The notes under the pieces were generated by a model, which made no database searches, had not been told where the DNA came from, and saw only the letters and a list, made by a program, of their open reading frames with translations. Source: Bondarzewia mesenterica (Eukaryota > Basidiomycota > Agaricomycetes > Russulales > Bondarzewiaceae). Taken from it: a stretch of DNA of 64,000 nt. The position numbers and the translations under genes were made by a program. The DNA lies in assembly GCA_004802705.1 (NCBI GenBank), contig SGPL01000101.1, forward strand, positions 1-64,000, given 5' to 3'. The stretch's first letter is position 1, and each line of letters opens with the position of its first letter. Positions 11,652 to 24,461 of the stretch are shown here, one piece after another.

Positions 11652-13895
11652 CAGGCTTGATGTGACGTGTGACACCCCCCCAAAATTTTCGTTCTGCCAG
11701 CACCCTTGTGACATGTGACAAACGAATTGGTCGGAATGGTACAGTATGATGATTAGCTCTAGGGCAGCCAGAGCTCCCACAATCCATGACACGGAGGATG
11801 TTATAAGTTGCCATACAAGACGGCCGCCCAGAAGGTTGCCGTTTAGTCATTTACATAAACAGAACATGTGGTCAAAGCAGGCATATGTGCATGCTTCACT
11901 AGTATCGACCTTGTTTGCCGACAATTACAGATCTACCGAAGCAAGCATATTTTTGAAGGATGGAAGGAAAGATACAGCGACAGAAGTAGATGCGCACTGC
12001 GCAGTGACCGATGAATTCGAGTCCTGCCAGTTGTCTTCAGTTGCCTTCAGTTGTTTGAGTTTCCACATCGGCTTCTCGGCACAAGTAATGTTCGGTAATG
12101 ACCGACAGGCTATGTGTTGTTTCCGTCGGTCAACATACTCGCAAATAGCGGCACCTGAACTATAGGTGTAGTGATTGGTAAGAAAAAAAATTAAATTAAT
12201 TAAAATTAATTAAATTAAATCAAAAGGGGGAGGAAGACAATTGTATCTTAATTTCTGAATTATCCATCCATCCAATTCTGCTCAGAATTTAACTGATGTT
12301 TCATGATATATTGTGCATTAGATTGCTAAATTGAGAGAACTTCACAGTTAACCCTTAGGGGTATAGATTAATTTTTCAGTGCAGAGCACAAAAGGTGTTT
12401 ATTTTTTTGTTTTGCAAGATCCATTTATAAATGAGCAAAACCAATATTATAAGAAATTATTACAGTATTCAATGTATGCATTTCTTCTTTAGAAGTCTTT
12501 GAATGAATGTGCAATGTATATTATTAAATTATCTCATGCCTTTTGAGGTAGTGAGAAAAGCATATTGAAAAGTGCTTGGAGCGGCACTGCGTGGCCCCTG
12601 AGTTTTTGACAGAGTATCTACATATATTTTCAAAAGAAACTTGTACTCACACTAAAGGCGTCAAGTAAAATCTCAAGTTACGAGAATGAATAGAATAAGT
12701 ATACTGTATAATGCTATAAATATTTGTAATGAGATATTTTGAAAGAAAGTTGACCTTTTGGCTATTGTAAGTGAAAATTGTGTTTATTGTAGGTTTTTCC
12801 TCATATAAAATATGAGTTCAGAACTCTTATTTAAAGCTTGAAATTTAATGAATTTTATACATCGTAATTTTAAAATTTGCTCTAAGTAGTTTTGTGCGGA
12901 CAATTATCTGTCATGCAATAAATACCATTAGATTCAAATAAATTCAATCTTTATTTTCATCTATATTCCCCAGCAGTAAGGAGTTTCACACAACAAGAAT
13001 CTTTTCTTAAGTCGAAAGAGCATTTTGCAATGCTTCAGGCCTTGTTTTGTCAATTTAGCAATTATTTTTACAAGAATTATCTATCAGGGTAATCACTTAT
13101 TATTTTATGAAGTATCTATAATTTTTGAGGACATTCTTGGGGCTGTATACAAAGAAGAACAGGCCATTGATTGCTCAAGCACTGATGTGTAGCCACTGCA
13201 GTTGCCCAGAATAGGTATTTGCATGAGTTACTTTTTGTTTGTTCATAGTTAGGTCAATTCAAACTCAGATAGCTCTTGAGCCGCTACAACTATAGTTAAA
13301 CTGCCAATAGCTCCTCCTAACAGGAAACCAGCTCGATTCGGCCATTGAGTGATCATTACAAAATCTGCGGGTCAAGTGAATCGACCCCGAGTTGTCCAGA
13401 CTCCCACCGCTCCTTGGACAGAGTCAATCTTACTCACTGGCTCTCGTCAATGGCATGCTCATGTAAATTCTGCATGTTGGGATCAGATATCAACTTCTGA
13501 ACGCATCATATATCAGCGTCAAACACTGCCACGCACAACATGATGACTGTATCGTCAACACAGATAGTCCTGGTCCGACGGCGCTCCACACTCTTCACCA
13601 AGTTGAACTGCATCCAGAAAACGTGCGAATGTCATCGCCAAAGTCACCAACAAAACACAAAAAGAGACTCGTTATAAGGCTGAAATCAATTATACAATAG
13701 GTACACAAGTATCACCAAGCGCCACACACCTGATGAGCGCAGAAGTTGAGGCAGAAAGCCGCCCCAGGGCGCTGGGGTATATTTCTAGGACTACAGGATG
13801 TCATCAGTAAAGATGGATGCGAAGGGCGCGGGAGAAGTAGCAGATTGATTAAGATAATGATAAAGACAACTATAGAATGCGATGCAGAATAGAAA
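11652..13895. other. AT-rich intergenic stretch
   Basis: No convincing gene. It contains AATTAAATT simple sequence near 12186-12222 and scattered short open frames without recognisable motifs. It separates the transposon region from the first pheromone receptor. Confidence 0.5.
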
Positions 13896-15505
13896 CTAGA
13901 CAGCATCAAACGTGTACGATGAAACGGGCCTTGCAGGAGAAGGCGCATCGGGAGCGGGGCGGGGTACGGATGAAGGGTCGAGCGCTAGCCTTGGAGATGT
14001 ATTCGCGTGTTCCAATGTTGACGAGTCTGGCCTCGGTGGCAGGGACTTCCTTAAATCAAAGGCAGGGGCATGCGGCGGTGTTGGCAGACCCTTGATCGAA
14101 TTGGACTTGGACGTCAACTCATCAGAGATACCGCCAATAAAGATAGTCGTAGAAAGGCTGTCTGAAGAGGCCTTGCGCGAGTAGTTGGAGGTCGTGAAAA
14201 AAGCAAGAGTGGCTCCGCCTCTGCTTGACGACATGTTTGGGAGATTCCAGGAGTTCGAACTGCAATTCGTATGATTCATGACCGCAAAAAGAGTGGGGAT
14301 CACAAAGGAAGCGTACCCTGTGAAGTTTGTGGAACTCTTGGTTGCGCTCGAATATCCGAGATGGGACGCGACTCGTGTATAGACGAGATCGTAATGTTTG
14401 CGCGCCTCATCTGCAAAGCCGAAAAATGCGAAGAAGATGAAGGCACAAAGGACAAGCAGCCAGCGACTGAGTTCAACGGATGTCTGAATATGAGTATCTG
14501 CACGCCAGATAACGGAAGGAATTTGGTCCACACGAGAAAAGTTGAAATGGGTATCAGCCCAACTGATCCAAGGTTGAATTTGGTTGACTGTGGCGTTAAG
14601 ATAGATGGAATACGAGCCAAGGGGTATCGTCCCGAGCAACTCGACGCCGGCCAATGCCATCAAGCGAAAATAGCGACTTTGATTGAGGTTTCGATTAGAG
14701 GACACGATCTGGCTGAATTGCTGCTTCCGAATCCAGAAGTGCCGAATGGTAAGAACTACGAGATAATGTTGGTCAAGACACGGTCCAATCGTAGACCATA
14801 TCAACTTACTACAATAGACGAACGAAACAGCGCCGATTGCAACCGGCCACACAAATACCAAGGCATAAGCTGGAGGAGTATTGTACGTAACAGGGTAACA
14901 TCCAACATCTTCGATGATGTCAAAACGATGACCTTCCACGATATATTCTGGACGCCTGGTAAGGATTGGAAACACGACACGACGAGAACGATGACTTACG
15001 CAAAATGATCTCGAAAATGGGAATACCGAGACCAATAGTAAGGTCGATCATAATTCCGCGCTGCTTCTCCCTTCGCGTCACAGTTACCGACTTTATAGAG
15101 GCAATATTATACAATCGGCGATTGATGCATAGTGAAGCAGCTGGAATGGCAACACTAGATGCAAGAACGATACGGCTGGCTTTCAATAGATCATAATCAA
15201 TACATCGACCACAAAATAAAAGCTGATAGCTTACAGATATCGCACCAGATAGGAGCCCGATTGATGGCATTGTGATTCCAAACAACAGAATTAATGAACT
15301 GATTGAGACATGCTAGACCAGTCCACGCCATATACAAGCAAGTTCCAGTATTCCAAGCTACGGGAAAAGCCATCAGACTCGTATACTCTCCAGAAAATGA
15401 GATGCAGGTTTACTCACCTTCTAGATGCCAGTAGATTGGAATGCAGCACATGATGAAACCGAGGAAGGCGAAAGCAGAAAACACTTCATTTGGAGGTGCA
15501 GCCAT
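13896..15505 (-). CDS. STE3-type pheromone receptor (GPCR), receptor 1
   Basis: Seven-helix receptor of the STE3 family, which binds farnesylated peptide pheromones at the plasma membrane and signals through a heterotrimeric G protein in mating. My model has five exons: 15505-15418, 15357-15235, 15179-15000, 14947-14810 and 14755-13896, giving 462 residues closed in frame. The family pattern is clear: NEVFSAFAFLGF in helix 1, WNTGTCLYMAW, PIWCDI, SLCINRRLYNI, EGHRFDIIEDVGCYP before the second extracellular loop, and FFAFFGFADEARK after helix 7. A Ser/Pro-rich cytoplasmic tail of about 150 residues follows. The start at MAAPPNE was chosen because family members start just before helix 1; an upstream in-frame ATG at 15652 is less likely. 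It is the most centromere-proximal or distal receptor of the locus (orientation unknown). Confidence 0.93.
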
Positions 15506-16741
15506 AGCAGAAGTCGAAGGGTAAGAGATATCGGGCTCGACAGCAAGGAACGAGGTTTCGCAGAACGTATTGAGGCTCAGCGAGAAGCGACTTGGCTCAA
15601 CCTTGCGTCTTACCGAAATATTGAGGAAGAGTATGGGGAGAGCATACTTCATTCTCCCTTAAAAGTCGATGGGTCAGTGTCGCACGCCTTGTACTCAGCG
15701 GTACTCAAACGGGAGTCCTTGTCCGGGAATACTAAGGCACTGCGCATCCGATTGATATCAGTAGGATTAGGTCAGAGAGAAGAGGTCACGAAGATGGCCA
15801 TGCCTCTCGTACCAATGATATCCATATTTGGGCGATCGTTTCAAAAATCCGTGGACAGTAAGACTCGGACCTTCGAACGCATCATATCAACACGAAGGTG
15901 ATCAATCTGTGTGAACTTGTGCAAGTTTGATGGGCGTTGAAACGTTGACGTTCAATGCGTCATTCCGTCGAATTCACCTGAACCAGTTGAGCGTGGCTCG
16001 ACTCAGTACGCATTGAATCACGGAAGAATCAACAACGTACCAAACTACCAATCCGGAATACAACACTGAATGTGTCAGGCACACGCAAGCAAAGGAGCAC
16101 CCATAAAGAGAAATTTCGGCGATGGCGGACGTTGTTCCCTAGATGGATAACGTTCAGAACCGCAAATGTTACTTTGCCATCTTTAAGCACGTAGGGCAGC
16201 AAGAGCCGGTTGACTTATGTACAGTATGTACTAAGGCTGAGCTGCCGCTGGGCCGCTGGCGAAGGGAAAAACGTCAGGTCACACTGAAGTTCTTTGTCTG
16301 TGACACCGTTACAAGGCGTCCTGAACTCCGCGTTGACAGTTCGGCTCAGTTCGGCTCTTTGTAGATCTTGATCAAGCTTCTCAAAATTACAAGCTTCAAG
16401 CCGCGCGCACGAGGAACGAAAAATTGAGAAATTAATCATGAGCTGTAGATAAATAGGCATGTAGGCAATATTCTGCACGGGACGGTGAGATTCAGACAAA
16501 TACACAGTTGTGAAGAGCAGAGGCGTAAAAAATACAGTTGGGCGACGTGAAGTGCAGAATCGCAGATAGAATGCGTAATCAAGGATTGTAGCGTGGAATA
16601 CATAGAGATAGAACAATGAATGAGAGGCAGGAGAGAATGAAATCGTTACTTAGATAGGGAGGTAGTGGTATCCCGCCCGGGGAGAAAGGTTGCCACCAAA
16701 AAAGGTCTACACATGATCCACCCAGAACCTCCGGAATACGA
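15506..16741. other. Intergenic between receptor 1 and receptor 2
   Basis: No gene supported. I looked here for a CaaX pheromone gene on both strands (Cys-aliphatic-aliphatic-Ala stop) and found none. Confidence 0.5.
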
Positions 16742-18680
16742 TTAAACCGTCTCCTTCACGACCGTCATATAGATGGCCTCCGTTTTGTGCGCCTTCCTCT
16801 TCGGTGCGCGATATTGGCTCGGAGCCTTGGACGACCGCGAGCTCGCGCTCCGCCTCGGAACGGGATTTGCATTGGGAATGGGCATCATGCTCGGGCCTGA
16901 AACGTTGAAGGGGATGTCTCGCATTTGACGTGCGGGAAGGGCCAAGGGCAGGAGGGGGTAACCATAAGAGTCGAGACATCCAGCGGATATTACACTGATC
17001 GAGGGTGATCTGGAACGGGTGGGACTCGGCGGTGTCGCGAGTGCGTAAGGGTGCACGGATGGGGGTATTGATGCAGGATTGGTGGCAGAATGCACTTTGG
17101 CGGGCGTAGGGATCGTGCTTGGAGGTTCAGGCCAAGCGTCCGCGGACAGAATGGAGCTGTGGGGGGTAATAGACGGAGATGGTGTATCGGGCACATGGGA
17201 AGGCGGGACAAGGAGTCGGTCGTCTGGGGGAACAGAATGATTTGAGAGGCCTTTAGCTTGGGCGGCAGGTGGAGGGGAAGGCAGGTGGAGTTGGCGGGCA
17301 GCATTCGACTCTAGATAAGTGAGAGTGGATTGTGTGAATGATGCTTCTTCTTCCGGGGAGGCAGGGCTGCTAGGGCTAGAAAATTCGAAAATTGTGGAGG
17401 CGGACGCATTCTGAGTAAAAGCCACGTGCTTCTTGGCCAACGTCGAAGACGACGTTTTGGACTTCAGAGTATCATCCCAGCCTGACTTGAGCAGGTGGAT
17501 CGGAGTGGTAGGCGTGGTAGTGATCATGTCGGCGTACTTGGTGCTAACGGAATGATGTAGTGAGTGCCTACTCGGCGGTCAGCAACAGAGATACTCACCG
17601 TTTAGGGAGAATATCTCGACCAAAGAATCGTCGGGAGAAGAAGTTGATTAGAAAGAAATAACCCTCCTTTGTCTCCTCACCAAACGCGGATAGAATGCTC
17701 ATCAAAATACTCCATATCGGGATGGCCCACCAGATGAGCTCGACTTGCACAAGAGCAAATGAGCCAAGCGATGATATCTCAATCGCCGAGAAATGCGAAT
17801 GCATCGCTGAGACGGACGTCCAAGTATTGAAACCCGAAGAAGCTGCTGAGGACAAGACAATGATATACACGACTGTCATATAAATCATCCCGGTATAGCC
17901 AAAGATAAGACGCCGAATGAAAAGAGACAAGGTCATCTCTGGTGCTGAAGGAAAGAGTGGCACCGAGTTATAGCAGCTCTTGGCTACATTGATAGATGCT
18001 GATGCTGCGAATGGGTGCTGTGAATACAACGGGAATTTTTGTGGTAGATACGATGGTCGTACCGCAGTAAAGCAACGCAACAGCGGAGAGAAGTAAGGGG
18101 GGAATCCAAACGAGAATTAATGCAGGAAGAGAATTAAATACAGCTGCTTGACAGCCAAAGTTTTCGACAATGCTGAATCTGTGATCCTGTACGATGATAT
18201 CTGTGCGGCTGGTTAGGAGGAAAGATCCGTCGAAGAATTAAATGGACGTACGCAGGGCCATGTACACTATAGGCGCAAAAATACAGACGAAAACCTCTAA
18301 CATGGTCGTACATTGCTTGCTCTCCTTGAGACGAGTCTTATCTCTCGATGAAGCCAATTCCAGGTTGCGACAAACGCAGAAAAATGCGCCTGGAACTGCG
18401 ACCATCGCGCCAAGGAGGACCTTTGTGACTGGACGATAGTTGAGCACTCAAATTCAAGCGCCTCTCGACGTCGCCACTGACCTATGTCACACCAAACAGG
18501 GACATGAACAGACACATTGCCCGCCCAAATCAAAGAGTTGACCGCATGTATAATGTTGCAGACAGATAACCACGCAATTATTGAGATCGCCGGAATGGAA
18601 TTAGATTTGACTTGTCCAGGAAGTATTAAGATGAGAAAGAATAGAGAGAGGAGAGACATGACGGGCAGCTCAGCACGCAT
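16742..18680 (-). CDS. STE3-type pheromone receptor-like protein, receptor 2
   Basis: Second STE3 family member, clearly diverged from receptors 1 and 3. Model: exons 18680-18482, 18428-18252, 18200-18063, 18004-17599 and 17543-16742, 573 residues in frame. Helix 1-2 region reads LPGQVKSNSIPAIS and NIIHAVNSLIW, followed by PVWCDI, AFFCVCRNLEL, VQDHRFSIVENFGCQ and QVELIWWAIPIW. The intron at 18005-18062 must end at the second AG; the nearer AG would bring a stop. With this splice the loop after helix 5 lacks the usual basic stretch of about 15 residues seen in receptor 3 (LTLRAFLKRRAQF). The tail is long, about 290 residues, and rich in Ser and Pro. It may be a non-mating receptor-like paralogue, as many agarics have. 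Confidence 0.85.
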
Positions 18681-19380
18681 GATGTATCAAGTTCCTGACG
18701 CAGATCAAATAAGTAGGCCTGACTCGATGATGGGCTGTTTGTGGGGCCAAAAAGAGGAGAGGGCGAGGTAAAGATATAACAGTTGTTTAGAATTTTGGAA
18801 ATAAGGAAACGCCAGGATTTACGACATCATCGCGGGAGGTCTTCTCCGCAAAAGCAGCATTCGGGCAACAAGAGAGCTTCCAGATTTAATACAAGGACAG
18901 TGCTAGAAGATGACGAGAACACCATTCGTAGGGGATGGCCAGATACCACACATGGTGCCAATGAGTGTAGTGTGAAGGGGACTGCCAGATTGAACGTACA
19001 AAGGAACGACCAATCTTGGTATCCTCAACGGAAGACCTAATCCCTGAAGAGAAACGTAAATAATGCATCATATGACAACAATTCTGGTTAGTCTCAACCA
19101 CTCAGCCATCAACGTCCCATGGCAGCGGTGATGAGTATCGTGATTGATTGTTGAATCAAGTTCAAGTTGGGGAGATCTGAGCGTCGACTGAGACCTACTG
19201 AGACTCCTCCGGTGTGCCCGTTTTAGGTATAGCCCACGTGCACTTCTGTATTCCGCACCCACCGCACGTCATATCCGAACTCACAACCCGCCGTCACCGT
19301 CTGGCATACCCTCTTCCAGCCTTTTCCGCTCCTTCAACTCTGTATCAAAACTATTTCTGTAATGCTGTCGGGTTCCTACT
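18681..19380. other. Intergenic, likely shared promoter
   Basis: Divergent upstream region of receptor 2 and the coiled-coil membrane protein. No gene, pheromone or RNA recognised. Confidence 0.45.
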
Positions 19381-20968
19381 ATGCCGACCACAAAAAGTAA
19401 AGCAGCCTTGATATCTAAACGAATAGCAGAGGACACTGGTCCTGGCGTCTTCCATGCCTCAGTCAACCCGACGAAACACATATCTTCGAAGCTAAACCTC
19501 AAGTGTAGCGAGGCTGACATGATTCATTCTTATTCTCCATCCTCCAGCGAAGGGGAACCTTACAGCGGCATGAGCGCTGATGAGAGCGATAGCTTCGATA
19601 TCCAAAGACAACCTTCGTCCTCGCCAAGGATCAGACGCAGCAGCTTCAGTAGAACTGAAGCGACTCGGAGTGCTACACCGTCTGTTCCAACCCGCCCTCC
19701 CTCCACCTCTTCTTGGACCGACTTGGATCTTTCTGTCGTCGTCGCGCTCGTCGCGCCAGTCGGAAACTGGTTAACCGGGAATGATCACATCAAGAATCTA
19801 TTCCTGGTCCTCCTCCTGATTGTTTACCTTCATCAGGTTATACAAGGTGTGTCATTCCTCGACACTATGCACTGCCTTCCATAACATATGCTCGCCAGTC
19901 CCGTGGGAGCTTTATCACTCTGCTCGGACACGTCATCCGCATCCGTCTATATCCCCTTACGACCCAGACGATTCTACCAAACGCATCGCGGATCTCGCCG
20001 CGACCGAACTTCGTCGACTCGAACTCGTTTACCTATTGGTTTCCATCGTCTCTCCATTCATTGGTGCCTTTCTTCTCCGCTACGTTCTTGCTACGCTCAG
20101 CGGCGTCGATGCCATCTCGTGGTTCAGTACTACCCTTTTCGTCCTTGCGACCGGTATCCGCCCATGGGCTCACCTCATTGCACGTCTTCGCGACCGCACG
20201 AATGCGCTGCATGACGCAATTCATTATCCCTCGCCTGACGCCCAATTGATTGCGGATAGCAAGTTGCAGGCAGTGATGGCAAATGTGGAGAAGCTCGAGG
20301 AGGAGCTCGCCATCGTGAAAGGCGCGATGGCTGCTCGTGTGCGCGTCGAAGAAGCGTATGAAGACCTGAATGTGGCCTTGGAAGACGTTGAACGTACGGT
20401 GAGACAACATGAAAGGAAGGCGGACTCTATGCGTGCCGCGTACGAGACTCGGCTGGCTGCCGTTGAGATCGGCGTGCGGGCAGCAGCTGATAGGCGGGGG
20501 GACAAGGCGCAGGTTCGGCTGGTGCTCCCTGATCCGACATCATACGCTTCGGTCCATGACCACTCACAGCCATACTTCCTCACCATACTCATGCGGTGGA
20601 TATACGTCTTCTGGTCGGTCGTCACTCTCAATTTCTCCTACGAATCCGTCGATTCCCGTGCTCGTACTCGACATGTGACTGCCGGGAATGGGAAAGCATC
20701 CCTGCATCGCACACAGTCCCCTCAGCGGCTCGAGACTATATTGGAAGACGTATGCGAAGGGGATGGACGTGGGCAGTCTGGAGACGATTCGGAAGAAGAA
20801 GAGTCACCGGAGGGAAGGCCTGACGAGAGATACGTGAGGAAAAGACCCCCGCGTCATGCTTCCCGCACCTTCGTTGACCTTGTCTCGGACGTGGTTACAT
20901 TGCCGTATCACCTCTCTCTTCGGATTCTCATGGCCATCGCTCCTCCTGTACAACGACTTGTTACCTGA
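19381..20968 (+). CDS. Unrecognised multi-pass membrane protein with coiled coil
   Basis: Two exons, 19381-19846 and 19899-20968, give 511 residues. Residues 1-110 are Ser/Arg-rich and low in complexity. Hydrophobic segments follow near 115-135 (LSVVVALVAPVGNWL), 140-156 (NLFLVLLLIVYLHQV), about 190-215 (LVYLLVSIVSPFIGAFLL) and about 220-240. A heptad-rich segment at about 270-340 (KLEEELAIVKGAMAARVRVE and following) should form a coiled coil. Another hydrophobic stretch (LTILMRWIYVFWSVVTL) and an acidic Ser/Glu patch come before an amphipathic C-terminus. I do not recognise a named family. It sits within the receptor cluster, but nothing ties it to pheromone signalling. Confidence 0.8.
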
Positions 20969-22280
20969 ACTCTCCCCGATTCTGCACAGCATAATTTTCT
21001 TTTAGTTTCTTCTAGCGGGACTGGTTTGCGTTTCGACTTGTGACTCGTTCTTGTGCATCCAGTTCTTGCTCGTTTCGTTGCATGAATGTCATTAGCTGAC
21101 GCTCTTGTCCCACCTCTCCTTGTACTTTACATGTAATATTTTTGAAGCACAGTCAGTGTAGGTATGTGTCTGCATTTGCGTAGTTGACTTGGTGATCCTG
21201 TAATTGAGTGTGTACTATTTGCAGTACTCTTCGACGTTGTGGCACCCTCAGGCCGCGGCAGATATCGTGCGCGGGTGCAAATTATTATCAAGCTTCAATC
21301 TTCCAATCATACCCCAATGGTCAACGTCCAATGTTGTTTAACCTTTGCGGCTGCAGAATCCTCCTTGTATGTAGTAGGGCTCCGACTAGGAGCGAACGAT
21401 CCCTGCGCACCATTCAACCTCAATCGTCAACGACTGTCCAGCTTGTTAGCATAGAATGACTGTTTTATGCAGTGTAGCTCGCGTCGCTACGGAGAGCTAC
21501 GGAGACTACTTTTGATATGATTTGAAGTCCGTTTGCAGCAGCGCAGTGTCTGTTGTTCTGGCACTCTACATCCACCGCAGTCTCTCATTTTCCGACATAC
21601 CCCACTTAGGCCTAGCTCCGGCTTTTATGTCGACAGACATGGACGAATCTTCCCTGGGCCGACGATTTCCATGTCATTATCAAAGGTATCATGCACACTT
21701 TCCGTCCCTATGTCGTTGGCGCCTCTGGGTCAAAAATTGTACTTTCCGGCCTACCATAGCGCTATCGGTTTCGATCCGCGAACAGCTACTCCGCGTTGCA
21801 TATACGGTGGTTGCAGGCTATGCTGGATTTTCACTCGCCTCGGCCCTCCGAGCTGCTCTTGACTACAGTCACATCTCGCCCGCACCATCGAACGAATTGA
21901 TTGAATGACGGCACCTCGATTATCGCCCATATTTTGGCTTCTTGTTCCAAATATCCTGTTCCCCCAGGGCCATTTGGGCCAATTAGCTATTAGTGATTGG
22001 CCTTGGTCGTTCTGGAGATCCTTCTGGTGCAGGAGGCACGAGCTTGTCTATTGAACCCGCCAGGACCCACCGCACTCTGGAAATCCATTGACTGGCTCAT
22101 GGAAGCAAATGAGGATTGAATATTTAACACCATTTCGTGATCGACGAATCGGTGAGAAGATCGTGTCTGCAGATCGGTTATATATCAACAAACATATCAG
22201 CTTCGCAAGGTAAGCGAGAGGTGGTTGCTTTTTTCTCCTTTCTCTTCCTCACCGACCTCAACATACACGCTGTGGCGAAT
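20969..22280. other. Intergenic, possible degraded coding fragment
   Basis: Near 21522-21908 two frames look partly protein-like (FHVIIKGIMHTFRPYVVGAS in one frame, then YTVVAGYAGFSLASALRAAL in another), which may be a decayed gene or an exon pair. I could not build a model or assign a family. Confidence 0.3.
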
Positions 22281-24461
22281 ATGGGGGCCCCATCACTGGA
22301 TGCGGTTGCTGTCGCTGTTGGACTGTCCGTCCTTAGTCTATTGTACCTTGGAAGAACCAGGAAGAACGTGAGCGCCCCGCTCCCGCCAGGGCCCAAGAGG
22401 CTCCCTATCATTGGGAACATGTTGGACATGCCAAAGGGTAATGAGTGGTTCACTTATGAGAAATGGGGGAAGGAGTTCGGTGAGTCCGCAAGTGGGTGGT
22501 GATCATGTTTCAGGGCTCATTTCCATCATTAGGGTCGGACATCGTCCATGTCGATGTGCTTGGGACGGACCTCATCATCGTGAATTCTGCGAAGGCTGCT
22601 AATGAGCTGTTCGAAAAGCGATCATCGCTCTACTCGGACAGGTGCGTACGGCGCTTGATACTTAGATTGCATCCGTTCCAATTGTTTTGGTCAGACCAAA
22701 GCTCATGGCGCTCAACGCGATGTGAGTTATCAATCCCTTATCTGATCGAGATACATATCCGTACGGCACACACTCATGCTCACCAACAGTCTCAAACTTG
22801 ATTGGGTATTGTGCTTCATCCCCTATGGCCCGAGATGGAGAGCCATTCGCAAGGCATTCCACGGGCATTTCCACCCCACTGCTACGTTGCAATATCAGCC
22901 CATGGAGTTGAAAGCTTCTCACGAGCTTCTTCGCCGTCTGCTGGACAAGCCGGAGGAGTTTGTAGAACACCTAAGACAGTAAGTATTTTTTATAGTGTTA
23001 GAGAGGATTTACGTAGAATAATATGCATAATTGCCAAGAAGCTGACATCTTCTGCTCGAATACAGCATGGCGGGCGAAATTATCATGGGGATCGCCTACG
23101 GCATTGAAGTCAAGCCTCATGATGACCCTTACATCGAGATCGCGGAGAAGACTCTCCAAGGGATAGCTCTCGCTAGTGGTCCTGAAGGTGGTCTGTACGA
23201 TATGGCGCCTGCATGTGAGTTTTCAATCATAACTGCTATGCTTGCAAAATCTCATGAATGCATAGTACTGAAGATGCCCGACTGGTTCCCGGGCTCCGGC
23301 CACAAAAAAGAGCTGAAAAAGTGGATTCATTGGGGCATTTCCATGGTTGAAACACCCTATCGCACTGCGAAGGAGGCTGTGGTGCGTTCATTCTTATTTC
23401 GGCGTGTATTAACCTCACGTTAATTGTCTTTGAAACCAAACAAAGATGAAGGGCAGTGCTGTGCCTTCAGTTACTTCCTCGATGATCAGCCAGGTTGAGA
23501 ATCAATTAGCCTCTGAGATCATGGCGAAGGAGGTACCTGCCAACATGTACCTCGGTCCGTCTTTGCGCTTCCTTTTTTAGTCGTTTCATGCTGACCTCTC
23601 TTTCTAGCGGGTGCCGACACCGTAAGATTTTTGTACCATCATCCTTGGATCCTTGAATAACCCCTTTTCAGACCGTTTCCGCTCTCACTTCGTTCTTCCT
23701 GGCCATGTCACTCTACCCTGAAGCTATGAAGAAAGCACAGGCCGAGATTGATACTGTCATTGGAGGTGACCGGTTGCCAGACTTCTCAGATGAACAGTCG
23801 CTTCCGTATGTCAGTGCTTTGGTGAAGGAAGTCTTGAGATGGCGACCTGTGGTACCCCTCGGTGCGCCCCATAAGCAATCGCTCACTCTGTCTGGTAATA
23901 TTGACGTTATGCATAGCTATTCCACACAGGTTGGTTTCCGATGATATCTACGAGGGTTACTTCATCCCTGGTGGATCAATAGTCATTGGAAACGGCTGGT
24001 TCGTATTTTCATTGTCCCTCGATCAATTTTTTCGGTTTCATGAGCTGAGACTTGATGCAGGGCAATGCTGCACGACGAGTCCATCTTTCCCGATGCAGGC
24101 AGTTTCAAACCCGAGCACTTCCTTGACCCTTCTGTAAAGTTCCCCGAGATCGCCTTCGGTTTCGGTCGTCGTATATGCCCCGGTCGCTTTATGGCACGGG
24201 CATCGGTTTGGATTGCTATTGCATCTGTGCTCGCTGTATTTGATATCTCCAAGGCAGTCGATGAGAACGGAAAGGAGATCGAGCCAGTTGATGAGTATAC
24301 CTCTGGCATCGTTGTGTGAGTTCTTATGTCATCGAACACTGTCCGTCTTATATTGGAGGCTAATGAGTTATCATGCTGCAAGGTACCCTATACCTTTCAA
24401 ATGCAAAATCACCCCTCGGTCGAACGCGGCTGAGGACTTGGTACGGTCGACCGCGCTTTGA
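22281..24461 (+). CDS. Cytochrome P450 monooxygenase (CYP64/O-methylsterigmatocystin oxidoreductase-like)
   Basis: Haem-thiolate monooxygenase anchored in the ER membrane; the substrate cannot be told. Twelve exons: 22281-22479, 22533-22641, 22695-22721, 22790-22978, 23066-23214, 23266-23381, 23446-23554, 23608-23621, 23672-23861, 23917-23998, 24061-24315 and 24383-24461, giving 505 residues in frame. Features in order: N-terminal membrane anchor (residues 5-22), proline hinge PLPPGPKRLPIIGN, I-helix AGADT at 300-304, ExxR as EVLR at 357-360, and haem loop FGFGRRICPG with Cys434. One exon is only 14 nt (23608-23621) and encodes the I-helix AGADT. Exon 9 was ended at 23861 because the result restores PLAIPHRLVSDD; reading through would duplicate the PH motif. 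Such P450s are common in secondary metabolism, but no partner genes are adjacent. Confidence 0.92.

Noticed and set aside
13912..15008. Long plus-strand open frames over receptor 1 (for example 14271-15008)
   Set aside because: They are antisense shadows of the receptor exons and carry no motif.
20980..20995. Cys-Thr-Ala-stop after the membrane protein
   Set aside because: Only three residues after and including Cys; it is not a CaaX box.
21522..21908. 128-codon open frame as a gene
   Set aside because: Protein-like wording switches frame halfway and no start, domain or CaaX end fits; at most a degraded fragment.
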